A stretch of DNA of 64,000 nucleotides. Origin: Cristatella mucedo (lineage: Eukaryota > Bryozoa > Phylactolaemata > Cristatellidae). Made by a program: the position numbers and the translations under genes. The notes below the pieces were generated by a model that saw only the letters and a list, made by a program, of their open reading frames with translations, was not told where the DNA came from and made no database searches. Location of the stretch: assembly GCA_009760855.2 (NCBI GenBank), contig WPIO01000057.1:1271501-1335500 (forward strand). The letters are read 5' to 3'. Shown in pieces: positions 18,525 through 30,083 of this stretch; the stretch's first letter is position 1; every line of letters begins with the position of its first letter.

Positions 18525-20260
18525 ATAAAAACTTACAACAAAGCGTCTTTCCCGAGATTTCTTCAAATCAGCGTTGAAGATGCTGGAGCAATTGAGGGTC
18601 TCATATTGGAACAACTCGAATGTGACCAAGTTTCCTTGCAATATTGCAGGTCGCAGTGCTACGACAACGCAACAGTCATGTCTTGCCACTTGTCAGGTGT
18701 CCTAAAGAGAATGCTGTCCAGAAATGAGAAGGCAATTTTTGTAAACTGATAACCACAGCTTGAATTTGACAGGAGTTTAGGCTGAAATTCAAGATTCCGC
18801 TGTACTTAACTTTTTTGGAACAATAGAGAGCACTTACTTATTCTTTTAAAGATCAGCTCTGAGGTGTAAAGAACTGAAGAAAGTCTTAGACATCGCTGTG
18901 AAGCGTGACCCTGCAACAAAGGGGAGTGCAAGAGTGGAGGCTGTGAAAGCTATCAATGATGGACTGGACAGCTCATTGTAGATCTTTTGAGGACAAAGGT
19001 GGAACACTTGAAACAACAAGTGAAGCTAGCAGTCTCCTACATTGTATTTTTAACTTCAACTTTTTGGCTCTGTTTCCATTTTGATACAGCATCTTGAGTA
19101 AAATTTGACCGAGTTCAGAAAAGACTGCAGCATCCAGAGATGAACTTCAGAGATGCCTCTTGTGACCTCCAATCTATTGAGATTGAGTTGCCAAGACTTC
19201 AAGAAGACCTGTGCCAAGAATCACTAGAATATGCCAAAAGGAGGTATGAATTGTGGGGAATTGCAGTTGAACGAAGAATCCGCCGAAGGACACAAATGCC
19301 TGGAGAAATCTCTCAAGATGTTGGTCTCTCGGCAGAGGAGAAAATTTTCATAATTATTAAGGACAGCATAAACTATCTCCGACAAAGATTTACAACTAGG
19401 TTTAACCGGCTCACAGATCTTGATGCCAAATTAGGCTTCTTGTTGGAAGTTGAACAGCTTTCTAAGACGCGACCAGACCAAAGTCCACCAGCAATGCTTA
19501 GATCTTGGAGCCTTCTATTCTGACATAGATAATAATAATAATAATAATAATAATACCTTTGATAAAGCGCCGTCAGATAACTCAATTTCTTTCTAGGCAC
19601 TTTATAATTGACGAAAAAGAAGCACGATCTAATGGTTAGTAGTAGCACGCTCAATTAACGAGAATAACATGCTTAGGGGTGATATGCACAGGGTCAGCAT
19701 GCAAGTGTGGTTAGTGGCAGCATGCAACAGTATCAGCACGAATAAGCACATAAAGGACGAATCACAGGGACCCACTAAATGCTGTAACAAATAGGTGCGT
19801 TTTTAGTTTCTTTTTAAATGTGGTCAAGTCAGGGGATGTCGTGACGCAAGTCGGGAGTGAGTTTTAGGCTTTGGGAGCATGCGAACTATATGTTTGGTCT
19901 CCGAAGGATTTGAGGATTGTACGACGTATAGGTAAACAGTTAGATTTCGAAAAGCGGGATTGCTGGTATAGAGCTGTACTACGAAATTTGTGACTGTAAC
20001 ATGCTTCTTGCCACACGGCACCAAAGCCCCCGTGAAACTCGTGTCTTTCATTGCCAGTTACGGAGAAGACGTGTTTCCTAATTTGAGAGTTGCCTGGCAA
20101 GTTGTTGTCACCTTAACTGTATCAGAAGCTAGCTGCGAACGTTCCTTTAGCTAAATGAAGATAATCTTGTCTTATCCGAGAGCATCAATGGGGCAAGATC
20201 GGCTTTCTGACTTGACTTGTTAAGAAACACTGGAAAATATTGACTTTCAAATGGTAAAAG
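18525..20260 (+). pseudogene. Decayed hAT transposase (DUF4371/ZMYM1-like)
   Basis: Ordered fragments match hAT-type transposases of the kind found next to zinc-finger MYM proteins. They are EQLECDQVSLQYCRSQCYDN near 18610-18670, DNHSLNL then FFGTIEST near 18750-18840 after a frameshift and stop, and an internal helical region with RRTQMPGEI at 19140-19520. The C-terminal dimerisation motif SEASCERSFS is near 20125-20150, followed by RASMGQDRLS. These proteins cut and paste DNA using an RNase-H-like domain. Several stops and frameshifts, and the LINE-A insertion at 19525-19962, show it is dead. Terminal inverted repeats were not found. Confidence 0.8.
19525..19962 (-). mobile_element. LINE-A 3' part inserted in the hAT remnant
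   Basis: An (ATA)n end at 19529-19556 is followed by the antisense stem-loop tail, 3' UTR blocks (GGTCAGCATGCAAG) and the end of the LINE-A open frame (PKPKTHSRLASRHPLT in another frame). It separates the central and C-terminal hAT fragments and so is younger than the hAT element. Confidence 0.8.
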
Positions 20261-20508
20261 ACCGGTTTGCAACATTCAAGGTCAGACACATTCACATAAG
20301 TTAAACCTGTGAAAGCTACTTTGTACCTGTGCTACAATTATTGCATCTTTCTCGACTCGATATTCGTGCTAGCGTGTGCTTTTTGCATTTCACATTTTGT
20401 GGAGCTATTTTGCAGCAATTTTTGACAAAGGGAGTGGCGCCATTTGTAGCTTTGTCACCGGGAGCGAAAGGTATCACTACGGCTCTGGGCCAGATCAGTG
20501 TAGCGCCT

Positions 20509-20957
20509 AGAGAAAGAGAAGGGGAGAGAGAGAGGAGAGGAGGGAGGGAGGAGAGGAGAGAGCGAGAGAGAGAGAGAGGAGGGGAGAGAAATGAGGGAGA
20601 GAGAGAGGAGGAGAGAGAGAGGAGGAGGAGAGAGAGCGAGAGAGAGAGAGAGAGGGGGGGGGGGGGGAGAGAGAGAGGGAGAGAGAGGGGGGGGGAGAGA
20701 GAGGGGGAGAGAGCGAGAGAGAGAGAGGAGGGGAGAGAGAGAGGGAGAGAGAGGAGGGAGGAAGGGAGGGGAGGAGAGAGCGGGAGAGAGAGGAGGGGAG
20801 AGAGAGGAGGGGAGAGAGAGAGGGAGAGAGAGAGAGGAGGGGAGAAAGGGAGAGAGAGAGAGAGAGAGGGAGAAAGAGAGAGGGAGAAAGAGAGAGGGAG
20901 AAAGAGAGAGGGAGAAAGAGAGAGGGAGAGAGAGAGAGAGAGAGGGAGAGAGAAGGG
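20509..20957 (+). repeat. Polypurine (GA/GGA)n tract
   Basis: About 450 bp almost purely of A and G on the plus strand, mixing GA, GGA and GGGAGA units and a G-rich run near 20655-20668. All long open frames here are artefacts of the repeat. Confidence 0.97.
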
Positions 20958-21194
20958 GGTAGCCCACTAGGCCTGGCAATGGTAAATAGAGTCGCTAAAC
21001 CGGTAATAAATGAGAAAAATAGGCAGTGCGCGAAGCCAGTTATATTGAGTATTTACTGGTGACAGACATTGATAGACCAAAAGAGTAGTCCACTAAGCCC
21101 ACTAACCCACGAAGATTTGGGATTGGAAATGCATTGAGGAACTCCAGCTCAACGAATGCACATTCAGGGAGCTTCTTGCTTATGTTTAAATTAA

Positions 21195-21435
21195 AGAATG
21201 CAATGTAATGTATCTCAGTCTGCAACTCCATAAAGTCATAAAGACTATGTGGGTGTTACGCAGAAGAGTTTTGTATTTTGCACTCACAGCCTAAGAGGCT
21301 TTTGGTACACATTCGGTATCCAGCAGACTTCGTCTCGCGAAAAAAAGAGAAAGTGGGAAGCATAGCAGTTTCGTTGTTTGGTCGCATCATTTAAGCAGTG
21401 CGCCGAGTCTCCCTTCTGTCCGGTTTCACTCTTTG
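21195..21435 (-). mobile_element. LINE-B 3' UTR fragment
   Basis: Starting at the TGCAATGTAATGTATCTC tail, the blocks CATAAAGACTATGTGGGTGT, GGAGAGTTTT-like, CACTCACAGCCTAAG, CAGCAGACTTCGTCTCGCG and AAGAGAAAGTGGGAAGCAT follow the LINE-B order, antisense. Confidence 0.8.
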
Positions 21436-22014
21436 GTTCTTCATTCACTAAAATTAGGGGCGGTCCGAGATTTAAGCCTGGTTTAGACTGTTAGTCTTGC
21501 TTCCTACCTACTCGAGTCTTTGGATATACGTCGCAAATGCGATGGGGTGGTCCAACACTTAGAGCGGACTTTGGCAAAGACTCGGCAGCCACAATCTTCA
21601 GCCAGGACTTAGCAAGTGACGAATCATAGATGCCGTCCAGGCCACGCCTACTGCATTGCTTAGAAAGGAATGGCGTTCAGGCCACGCCTACAGCGCTGCT
21701 TATTGTGGTTGGGCGGGCGGCTTGACTCAAAAATCATCGACGCGTTCCAGGCGAGTCTTTGTTTATGGGACATTCCAAGCTTGGAGTTAAAGAATCGGAT
21801 TTTGAGGCGGCGAGCGATAAAGGTTAGAGCGGACAGGTTTAATTATACCAGTAATTGCGTTAGCAAAGCTTGGCTGTACAGAAACGCCCACGCTATCGGA
21901 AGACCGCTGATTGGGTGGGTGGAGGGAGCCGGAAGTCAGACTTGGAGTACGTCTGCCACCTAAGCCTAACGAGTACAAACGCATGACTGAGCGAAGATCA
22001 CTAATCATTCGATC
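21436..22014. other. Intergenic, short local duplication
   Basis: GCCACGCCTAC occurs twice within 50 bp near 21638-21690 as part of an imperfect tandem duplication. No gene seen. Confidence 0.5.
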
Positions 22015-22115
22015 GTCCTTTCTTTGCAGTAATTGCAAAGCGCCTAGAAAGATATCGAGTTTTCTGAGGGCGCTTTATCAAATGTATTATTATTATTATT
22101 ATTATCATTATTAAG
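22015..22115 (+). mobile_element. LINE-A tail fragment
   Basis: AAAGCGCCTAGAAAGATATC, then TGAGGGCGCTTTATCAAATG and (ATT)n, the standard LINE-A 3' end without coding sequence. Confidence 0.8.
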
Positions 22116-23085
22116 ACTCTGGAGCTGAGCATGGTTTGTAATTGTTGGCCAAGACTTATGCTGGCTGATCTGGCTGTCTAATCTTGTTTATGGAGGAATT
22201 TTCTGAGTTCCTCACTACTAAAGTATTCGTGTGAGGCTGGCCTTTATTGTTTGCTGATACCTAACGTTCTCGTCGACGACCGTGGCAACGTCAGGTCCGC
22301 ACATTTCTTGACTGTCTGGAGAGCTTCCGATTAGTCCAACTCGTTAGCCGTACGACTCACATCGGTGGCCAAGTTCTGGATCTCGTGAAGGACGTGACGT
22401 CTGCCCCACTGACGTCGTTGTGTTGGAGGCCGCCGACCATTCGGATCCTCAAGCTCAAGCTCAAGCTTAATATTCTTGTTTCGTCGCCTGTGCAGGGTAG
22501 GTAGCGTCGAGTTTCTCTGGTGTCACCTTTTGAAAAACATTGATGCCGATAAATTTTAGAAATATTTTCATGATGCAAGTCCTCTTCATCTGCACCCTGA
22601 CTCGGGCGAAAGCCTCGATACCCTCACAAATTCAGTGCACTCGATACTTAAGCACTGGGCCAAAGTAGCAGGGCTACGATAATTAAGTCTGTTAAAGAGA
22701 GATGGTCTCCTGAAGACCTAATGCCGTCCCATCTCTGGTGTTCACTGACTGACGAACTAGACTAAGCCATGACTCAGAATTAACCTGCTTCTCTGGATAG
22801 CGTGATTTTTTTCAAAGTCTCAAATCTCCTATATTTTGACCAAGCTTTGAAAACCTGGATTCTATTAAGGTCTGAGCAAACTATCGCTCAGTTTCCGCTA
22901 TCCCCTTTTTTTTAAACGTTTTCGAAAAAATTGTCGCTGAGCAGTGAGTAGAACACATTGAAAGGAATGAACTGTGAGAAAAAATACTGTCGGGATTCAA
23001 GCGACATCACTCCCCTAAAACTGTTCTCCTTGTGACCAACTACTTCCTCAGCAGCAATGAAGATGGCAGTATTAGCGCCCTGACC

Positions 23086-23812
23086 TGCCTAATAATAATA
23101 TAAAAAATAGTAATAATACATTTATGCATAATAATGTAATAACATAATAACAACAATGCAAATAATACGATAAGATCACAATATGGTTGCTACATCGTGC
23201 CACTTCTCGCCGACCTGCACTGGCTCCCAGTCAAGCAACGCATCGACTTCAAGGTTTTGTCACTCACTTTTAGGTCCCTTCATTCTTTGGCTCCAGCCTA
23301 TACGTATAAGATGTACTCCCACACCAGGCTAAGCATAGTGCCACTCACTTTTCGGAATATAATCGTATACCCATTTATCGATCGTACGAACCTCAAACCC
23401 TTTGGAGACCTTGCCTTAAGTTCGTATGTTCCTAAACCCTGGAACTCACCTCCAACCTGCGTCACGACATCTCTTGACTTGACCCCATTTAAAAAGAAAC
23501 TAAAATCACATCTATTTATCGCATCGTTTAGTGGGTCCACGTGATTCGTCCTTAATGTGCTTATTCGTGCTGACACTGTGCATGCTGCCATTAACCATCC
23601 TTGCATGCTGACCCTGTGCACGGCACCTTAACCATGTTTTTCTTGTTGTTATTGAGGATGCTGCAACTAAACATGTGATCGCCCTTCCTTTGCAGCAAAT
23701 GCATAGTGCCTAGAAAGAGATTGAGTTATCTGAGGGCGCTTTATCAAGTGTATTAGTATTATTATTATGACAAATAACTAGCTAGGAAGGCACTTAATCT
23801 CTTTCTACGCAC
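23086..23812 (+). mobile_element. LINE-A insertion splitting LINE-B
   Basis: The LINE-B frame reads CTGACCTGCCT before and TGATCTATCAGC after the insertion, which rejoin as L-T-C-L-D-L-S. Inside are the LINE-A C-terminal frame (PLLADLHWLPVKQRIDFKVL), 3' UTR, stem-loop and ATT end. A short inverted tail piece (23776-23812) comes last. Confidence 0.85.
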
Positions 23813-24571
23813 TTTGATCTATCAGCTGCTTTCAATACTATTTTTATCGTGGCGTCTTACTTGAACGATGGAGAACAACGATTGGTCTTACTTGTCCGAT
23901 CGTGGCCAATGCATGCCGTGTGGTGGTCAAGTCGTATCCAGCAGAACAATCACCTTCGTGGTTCTACAAGGGTCGTTCTTTGTCCTTTGCTGTTCTCCAT
24001 TTATAGCGAGCCTCTGGGAACAGTGATTCGGGCCCATGGGATAGGCTATCACCCATATGCTGACGACACCTGGCTGTACTTGTCATTTAAACCCTCGGAA
24101 TCTGCAGCCGAAACCGATAAACCGAATGCTTGCCATGCAAGAGATTTGATCCTGGATGTCGGCCACTTTCCTTAAACAATGAGATGATTATAACTAAACT
24201 CCTATTCACAGGACGCTCGTGCACACGGCTAGACAACGAGACTTTGCTTTTCTAGTCTGTGGTGCTGCAGTATGCAGTATAACCCTCTCACCACGTGCGA
24301 GAAATTCAGATGTCCTCTTGGATAACAGCTTAAAGCTTGAAAGTTTCATTAAGGTGACTGCATTCCGTAGCTAGCCACCAGTCCGATACCTGTCTAAGGT
24401 TAATATCCTATCTACCTCGCTTGCTTTCTCGAAATTTAAATAGCTCCCTAGTTCTGTCTAGGCTAGACTATCGAAATTCCATCTTAGCTGGGCCTCTGAA
24501 AAACCCATTAAGCATGTGCAGCATTGCAATGACCATGGCTGGCTGGAAGGCCAGTCAACAAATCACAGAGG

Positions 24572-24757
24572 TTAAGCAACATCCTAGCTGCTTAAACAGC
24601 CTCCTTTTTGTATAGCGACACAAGAGCCCTTACGGCTATCACCACTGCTTGCAGTGGCGATACACGATCGCCCACCGAAGGAATCGAACCCACGACCTCG
24701 GGACCTCGGTCACGAAAGCAACCGCCTTACCTAGTGTGCCATCACGGCTCACCATGT
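24572..24757 (-). mobile_element. SINE-B, copy 1, inside LINE-B
   Basis: The minus strand reads GGTGAGCCGTGATGGCACAC, TAGGTAAGGC (box A side), GAGGTCGTGGGTTCGATTCC (box B), then CACTGCAAGCAGTGGTGATA and TGTGTCGCTATACAAAAAGG. It interrupts the RT C-terminal region of the LINE-B at 22140-25292, antisense to it. Confidence 0.85.
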
Positions 24758-25621
24758 CTTCGTCTTGCTGAAGGAGCTTCGGACGGCTCCCAAAGGATCA
24801 ATAGATGCAGAGCGAACGTCGCAGTACACAGACACAAATGGGCCGTGGCTTGGCTCCTTCATACCCAGTGCACCAACCAGTCTGAGCCTCCTCGTGCCCT
24901 CAGGTCCTCAATGGGCAATAAATCAGCTGTTCTATTCATCCACTTAAAGACCGTTGGAGATGGAAGCTTTTGCTCTGCAGCCTCTAGACTGTGGAACTCG
25001 CTTCGACAAGTCACGTGGGCAACGACACATTCTCTCGTCTGCTGCCGACTGTAGCGAATTCTTTTCAGCCGCCAAGAACTGAAGTGCTACTCACTTCCTT
25101 GATTGCCCTTCTGACTCAGCTATGCTTCTCACTTTGTCTTTGTTGTGTGAGATGGAGTCTGTTGGCTAGCGCATGCATACCAAAAGCCACTCGGGCTTTG
25201 AGTATTCTATAGATGCTTTTCATGTTTATAAGACCCACTTAGTCTTTGCGACTTTGTGGAGTTGCACGTGGACGTACATTACATTACCGCCCTGACAAAG
25301 GCAATCGTCCCACGATCACTTCGGTGGTTGAGCAAATAGGAAGCAAGACCTAAAAAGGCAGGGTAAAAGCAGAACGAAAGCAAGCCTCACCGAGTAAATA
25401 CAGCCTGTACTGCTTCGGTAGGTTATGGCTCCAAGTCGAGGCTCAGCTGCAGGCTGAGCACCCCTATCCCCCTCCCGACGTGAGAGCTTGCTAGAAGCTG
25501 GCAACGAGCCGCTCTGGAAACAAATGTGCTGCAGCATCGCAAAAAGTACCCACCGACTGCTCAAAGCCAGTTGGTGGTGGATTGGCACAGCTTGTGCACC
25601 ACGGCAATGCCGGTGGCTTGC

Positions 25622-25828
25622 CGGATGCCACTAGCCACAATTGCATGCTGGCCATGTGTATGTCGCCTAAACATGTTATTCTTTTTGTTTATTTAGCTTG
25701 CTACCACTAACCATTCGATCTTGCTTCATTTGCAGCAAATGTAAAGTGCCTAGAAAGAGATTTGAGTTCTCTGAGGGCGTTTTATCAAATGTGTTATTAC
25801 TATTATTATTATTATTATTATTACTGTT
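25622..25828 (+). mobile_element. LINE-A 3' UTR and tail
   Basis: GCATGCTGGCCATGTG and ACATGTTATTCTTTTTGTTT blocks, then CAGCAAATGTAAAGTGCC, the stem-loop and (ATT)n. No coding part is present. Confidence 0.8.
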
Positions 25829-26660
25829 ACTCACTCCTCTTCTTGTCCACTGCATTGTGCCAAGCTGAGGCTGGGAAGTTCTGGAGTACTAGCAGCCTGG
25901 CAACTGCGGTTCACTGCAATGTGTGCCTTCTGTTAAGTTGGTTTGCAGATTGCTGTCTTTGAACGATCGACAATCACTGGACTGATTTAAGAAAGGGGGC
26001 TCTTTCTAATGCTAATCCCATTCCCATATTCAATGGCAATTTAACATTTTTGCTGCTATCACCAAAATATGCCAAACTTAGCATCATGGTCAACAGAGTT
26101 TGCATCATGCCGAGCATTTCAGCCGATAACAGCACCCAAGTGTGTGGCCAAAATGGCGCCAGGGGCGAGTGCTTTCCTCACAGGAGGGCCCATGCAGAGC
26201 CGGCACAACTACTTGTGCATGCATTCAACATCCGGTTCAGCTGCTGGCGATCTTCGAGGGCTAATTACTCTAATTTCGATGTCCTGGATTCCTGCGGTCC
26301 ACTGCTTGATGCAGCAGTCACCGGACTGCAGAGGTCACGGCAGGCAGGGTCACAGTAGGCCGGCTCCCTAAAGAATCTGAGTGCAGAGTTTTGGCTGAAC
26401 TCGTCCTCCATTTAAGACTGGGCCGCAATCTAGTCGCAGTCCTGCTTCCGTGTTCAACAGTACCCTAAGCAAACATCATGGTTGGATAGAAATAACAGCA
26501 AGCATCGAGTGCAACTCGTGAGCAAGTCACTTATTTTACAAATGCAGTTTCTTTTTTGATCTGTGTGCTGACCATAAAGTCTCCAGACAGGCAGGCATGC
26601 ATCCCTGCATGCAGACACCCATTGTTGGATAAACACGAACTTGCTCAGGTGTGCACACGT

Positions 26661-26699
<39 letters not shown>

Positions 26700-28314
26700 T
26701 CAGGATGCCTGCACCCACAGGCACACCCACATACATTCCAAAGCACCTCCCATTTCAATTCTAGAAGCAATATTAGGTAGCAACACAGCAGCAGTAGCGG
26801 CAGCAGTGGCAAGAGGCAGTAGCAGCAGTGGCAGCAGCAGCAGTGGCAGCTGGCGGTCATTAATTGGGGGCAGAAGTGGCTACACAAGCTGCAGTGTTTG
26901 CTTGCATCCCTGCTGCTTATGCCAGACCAACTCAGTAGCACATCTCATTTTTGGTCACATGGTTTAGCCGATTAAGAAGCAGTCGGATCGGTCTAGGGAC
27001 CACTTGGGCACCAGCTTAAGGAGCACAGCTATGGCTGCCCTCCTCCGGCAGTACCGGAGGTGACCAGGAGCTGGCCTGGCGCATTGCTACAGCCAGCAAG
27101 AATCGAGCAGGCACTTCGAAACATTAGACCGGTCAGAGTTGTCTGTCTTCGCATCGGCATTCATTGTCTATGGCCGCAGTGGATCAAAGCGGTCTCACTA
27201 GATCTAAGCAGATGATATAAGGATATGTCCTCATCTGAATGTCAACTCAAGATCCTGGTAAAACAAAAATCCAAGAAGAGGGGCAGTAGTATGTTACACA
27301 GCAGTATTAAGACAAGAAATTTGGAGCAAGGTTTGGTCGTCGGCTTGCACCAGGTATTCAACTGGCTAGTTCATTTCCCAGGTCAAGGACATAGCTGAAT
27401 TCAAGGCAAGCAGCTAGCCCACTGCAGTAGTCTTGCACGTTCGTTCTGTATGGCACTGCTGCAGCCAAGCATTTAGTTGCAGCAAGCGGCAATGCAATGC
27501 AGCACCTGCAGCCACAGTGGCACTTAGGCAGCAGCAGCAGCGCCGATGTGATACAATGTGTGATACAGCAACCACCGGTGCCCCAAGCCCAAAACGGTTG
27601 CCATGGGCTGCTGACGGCTGCAAAGCAACCGGCCAAACTTGCGGGTAAGGCGAGACACCTGTTACGGCATCAGTGGGCGTGCTAGGGGGCAGCTGGGCGT
27701 TGCTTGCCTGCGCGTGAGCATGCATGCGCAGCTGTCGGCATCGTCTGCTGCTGGGCACCGCTTGGGAGCAGCACCAAGCACATCTTTCGGGTAGTCATGC
27801 TACACGCAGGGCGACTCTTCGTCTCGGGACTTCAGTAGTAAAGCCAAGCTGAAGCTGTGGAGGATGTGATCGCGAGCAGGGTTGCACCCTGCTAGCGAGC
27901 GTTCGCGCCTGCGTTGACATGGCTGCAGCTCAAGCGAGGCTTCGCTGCTCTTACACAGCAGCTGCAGGTACTGTGCGTGCATGCAGGGCTGGAGATGAGG
28001 GCGGTAGGCAAGAACTAGGCAAGCAAAGTGACATGCACACCAAATCGAGCTACGCCGATGAGTGAAGGTGACGGTCGAGACTTGGACGGTGCAGCTTGCT
28101 GCAGCATACCGATGGCAATCGCTGCAGACAATTCGCCGGCCGATGCGTCTCTGCGATGCGCCACGCTCAAGCCCACTGATGCCAGATGCTGCACATCGGT
28201 CTCCAGCACTGCTTCCACAAGGAGGTGGTGGCTGCCGAGCCGGAATGCAGGCTGCTGCGTGGGACGATAGCAACTGGCAGCAGCAGCAGCAAAATACGGC
28301 TCGAGCAGAGCAAG

Positions 28315-28364
<50 letters not shown>

Positions 28365-28527
28365 AGGAGAGAGAGAGAGAGTAAGGGCAGGCTCAAGCAC
28401 TGCGACAGTGGGGCGATGACCGATTGCAGCCTCTGCTTATCGCTGCTACGACGGAGCTGCCCATGGTCAGCCAAGGAAATCCAGACAAGTCTCGAGGGTT
28501 GGGTAGGGATGTGTGCACCGTAGTGCA
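25829..28527. other. Intergenic, microsatellites, no gene seen
   Basis: It contains (CA)n at 26660-26697, a CAG/GCAGTG-rich patch at 26785-26855, CAG runs near 27520-27540 and (GA)n at 28319-28381. Open frames reach 255 codons across the GA tract but consist of Ser-Leu or Arg-Glu runs. No splice-compatible conserved exon was recognised. Confidence 0.5.
28319..28381 (+). repeat. (GA)n microsatellite
   Basis: About 60 bp of GA with one GCAG interruption. Confidence 0.95.
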
Positions 28528-28690
28528 TATGTATTGTAATGTTATGTATCTCCCTCTGTAACTCCACAAAGACTTTATGGGCGTTATGCAGGAGAGTTTT
28601 GTATTACGCATTCGGTAGCCAACAGACTTCATCTCATGCAACAAAGAGAAAGTGGGAAAGGAGAGCAGTTGAGGTAGTGAGTAGCATGGA
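28528..28690 (-). mobile_element. LINE-B 3' end fragment
   Basis: TGTAATGTTATGTATCTCCC, CTGTAACTCCACAAAGACTT, AGGAGAGTTTTGTATTACGC, GGTAGCCAACAGACTTCATC and GAGAGCAGTTGAGGTAGTG follow the LINE-B tail order in antisense. Confidence 0.85.
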
Positions 28691-29940
28691 ATTGGAAGCA
28701 AGCACGGCTGCCCAGACCAGCGAAAGCTCGAAAGGCAGCCAAAGTCGGGGCATCACCATTCAGCCAGCCAGCCAGCCAAGCAGCTGCCTCGGGGGCAAAG
28801 GTTGGCGCCACCCTCATTTCGTTCTTGCTGCATGCAGCTACGAGCAGAGCAGCTTATGTGCAACGCCAAGAAGCTATAAGTTAAACGCCGGTTTCAAAAA
28901 GGTGCAGCAGCTCCCAGTTAAACGCAGCTCAACTGAAAGCTCTAAGCGAAACCAGTGGGCTAGGGGGAGGCTATATCGTCCACACCGTAGCACTGCTACG
29001 CCCGCCCTACGGTGGCACGAGACAAGACGAAGGACTGCTCTCTCGAGCCGATTACTGCAGTGCGACCGACAGACTGACTGCTCTGTGCTCCGGCTGGCGT
29101 TCCACAACGCAAGCCCGGACCATCGCTCGGTGCCGGGAGGGGTGGGGCTCAGCCAGCCAGCCAGCCAATTGAACAAGCCCGACTGCTCGGGTTTACAGTC
29201 CAGGCAGAGCGACAACGACGAGCAATCACTGCCACCTCTCTGCCAGACATGCCGCACGCCCGCTGCTCGTTGCAACGGGCTGCAGCTAGCTGCAAGACGG
29301 AAGAGGCTGCTCGGACCGAGTTGATAGATTGGGGTGCTAAGGCGCTCGCCGCTGCGGAGGTAGCCTTAACGTGCACCGTGAACGCTATAGCTCGCGAGCG
29401 ACACGAAAGGCCCTGGTGACGGTAGTGGCTGCGCTAGTGCCGGCCGATAGACGCTTGTTGTCACCGCGCGGCGTTCACGAGAATGGCTAGCGCGAGCGGG
29501 AACTTCAGGACGACGACTCACAGCAGCCACAGCGATCAACGCCCTCGGCGGCGTCGGCTGCTTAAGGGGCGGTTAAAGAAGAAGACACAGCTGGCGCTAT
29601 ACTCCGGTCGCTGCTCATCAGGGTGCACCCACCGTTGTCTATCATGTCAGCGAAAAGCCTGCTGTCCCAAAGTGCCACGAAATCCAAAAGAAAACAGAAA
29701 ACAAATAAGAGCTTTTTAATATCGAACTGCTGCTGCAGCTCCGCTCGTAGACCCGCAAGCGAATCTAGATGCGGGGCTACCGAGCCGGAGGAGTAACCGT
29801 GGCGCCGACAAGTGGCACCAGCGCGTAAAGAGAAAATGCGGATTTGCGAAGTAAAAATACTTTGCGAAAATATTAACAACTTTTAATCAATGTGGCATCA
29901 GTTGTCGTACGGGTACCAGGTACCGGATCGCGCGACCAGA
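28691..29940. other. Intergenic upstream of NRF1 promoter
   Basis: No gene recognised. (CCAG)n-like patches occur at 28760-28780 and 29150-29165. GC content rises towards 29400. The frame at 28539-29324 is a run-on from a repeat and has no family match. Confidence 0.5.
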
Positions 29941-29979
29941 ATAGCCTAGCCGCCTGCGTTACTACCGCCATTTTGTGCC

Positions 29980-29991
29980 TTCGCATGCGCA
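29980..29991. promoter_or_regulatory. NRF1-type binding site 1
   Basis: TTCGCATGCGCA matches the known palindromic NRF1 consensus TGCGCATGCGCA at 11 of 12 positions. It lies 16 bp from the YY1-type motif. Confidence 0.6.
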
Positions 29992-30071
29992 GGCCCAGGC
30001 GCAGTCGCAGATGATCGTACGTATGTCTGCGCTTTCGCCTTTGCGCATGTTAGCCGAGCGATTTGCTGCAG

Positions 30072-30083
30072 TGCCCATGCGCA
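30072..30083. promoter_or_regulatory. NRF1-type binding site 2
   Basis: TGCCCATGCGCA matches the NRF1 consensus at 11 of 12 positions. A half site, TGCGCATG, lies between the two sites at 30042-30049. Confidence 0.6.

Larger units (their letters stand above)
22140..25292 (+). mobile_element. LINE-B copy, endonuclease to 3' tail, with two insertions
   Basis: This is the longest LINE-B copy. Fragments in order are a C-terminal endonuclease segment (VDDRGNVRSAHFL near 22275-22315), the RT N-terminal region near 22870-23085 (FEKIVAEQ, then LVTNYFLSS), [10 protein letters not shown] near 23815-23845, and [18 protein letters not shown] with [11 protein letters not shown] near 23985-24090. These are followed by LVLSRLDYRNSILAG near 24450, the RT C-terminal part, and a 3' UTR ending in ACATTACATTA at 25280-25292. 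It has many stops and frameshifts. It is interrupted by a LINE-A piece (23086-23812) and a SINE-B (24572-24757). The motifs place it in the L2/CR1-type group. Confidence 0.85.

Noticed and set aside
20329-20979. ORFs of 174 and 213 codons
   Set aside because: They are artefacts of the polypurine tract, with no non-repetitive domain.
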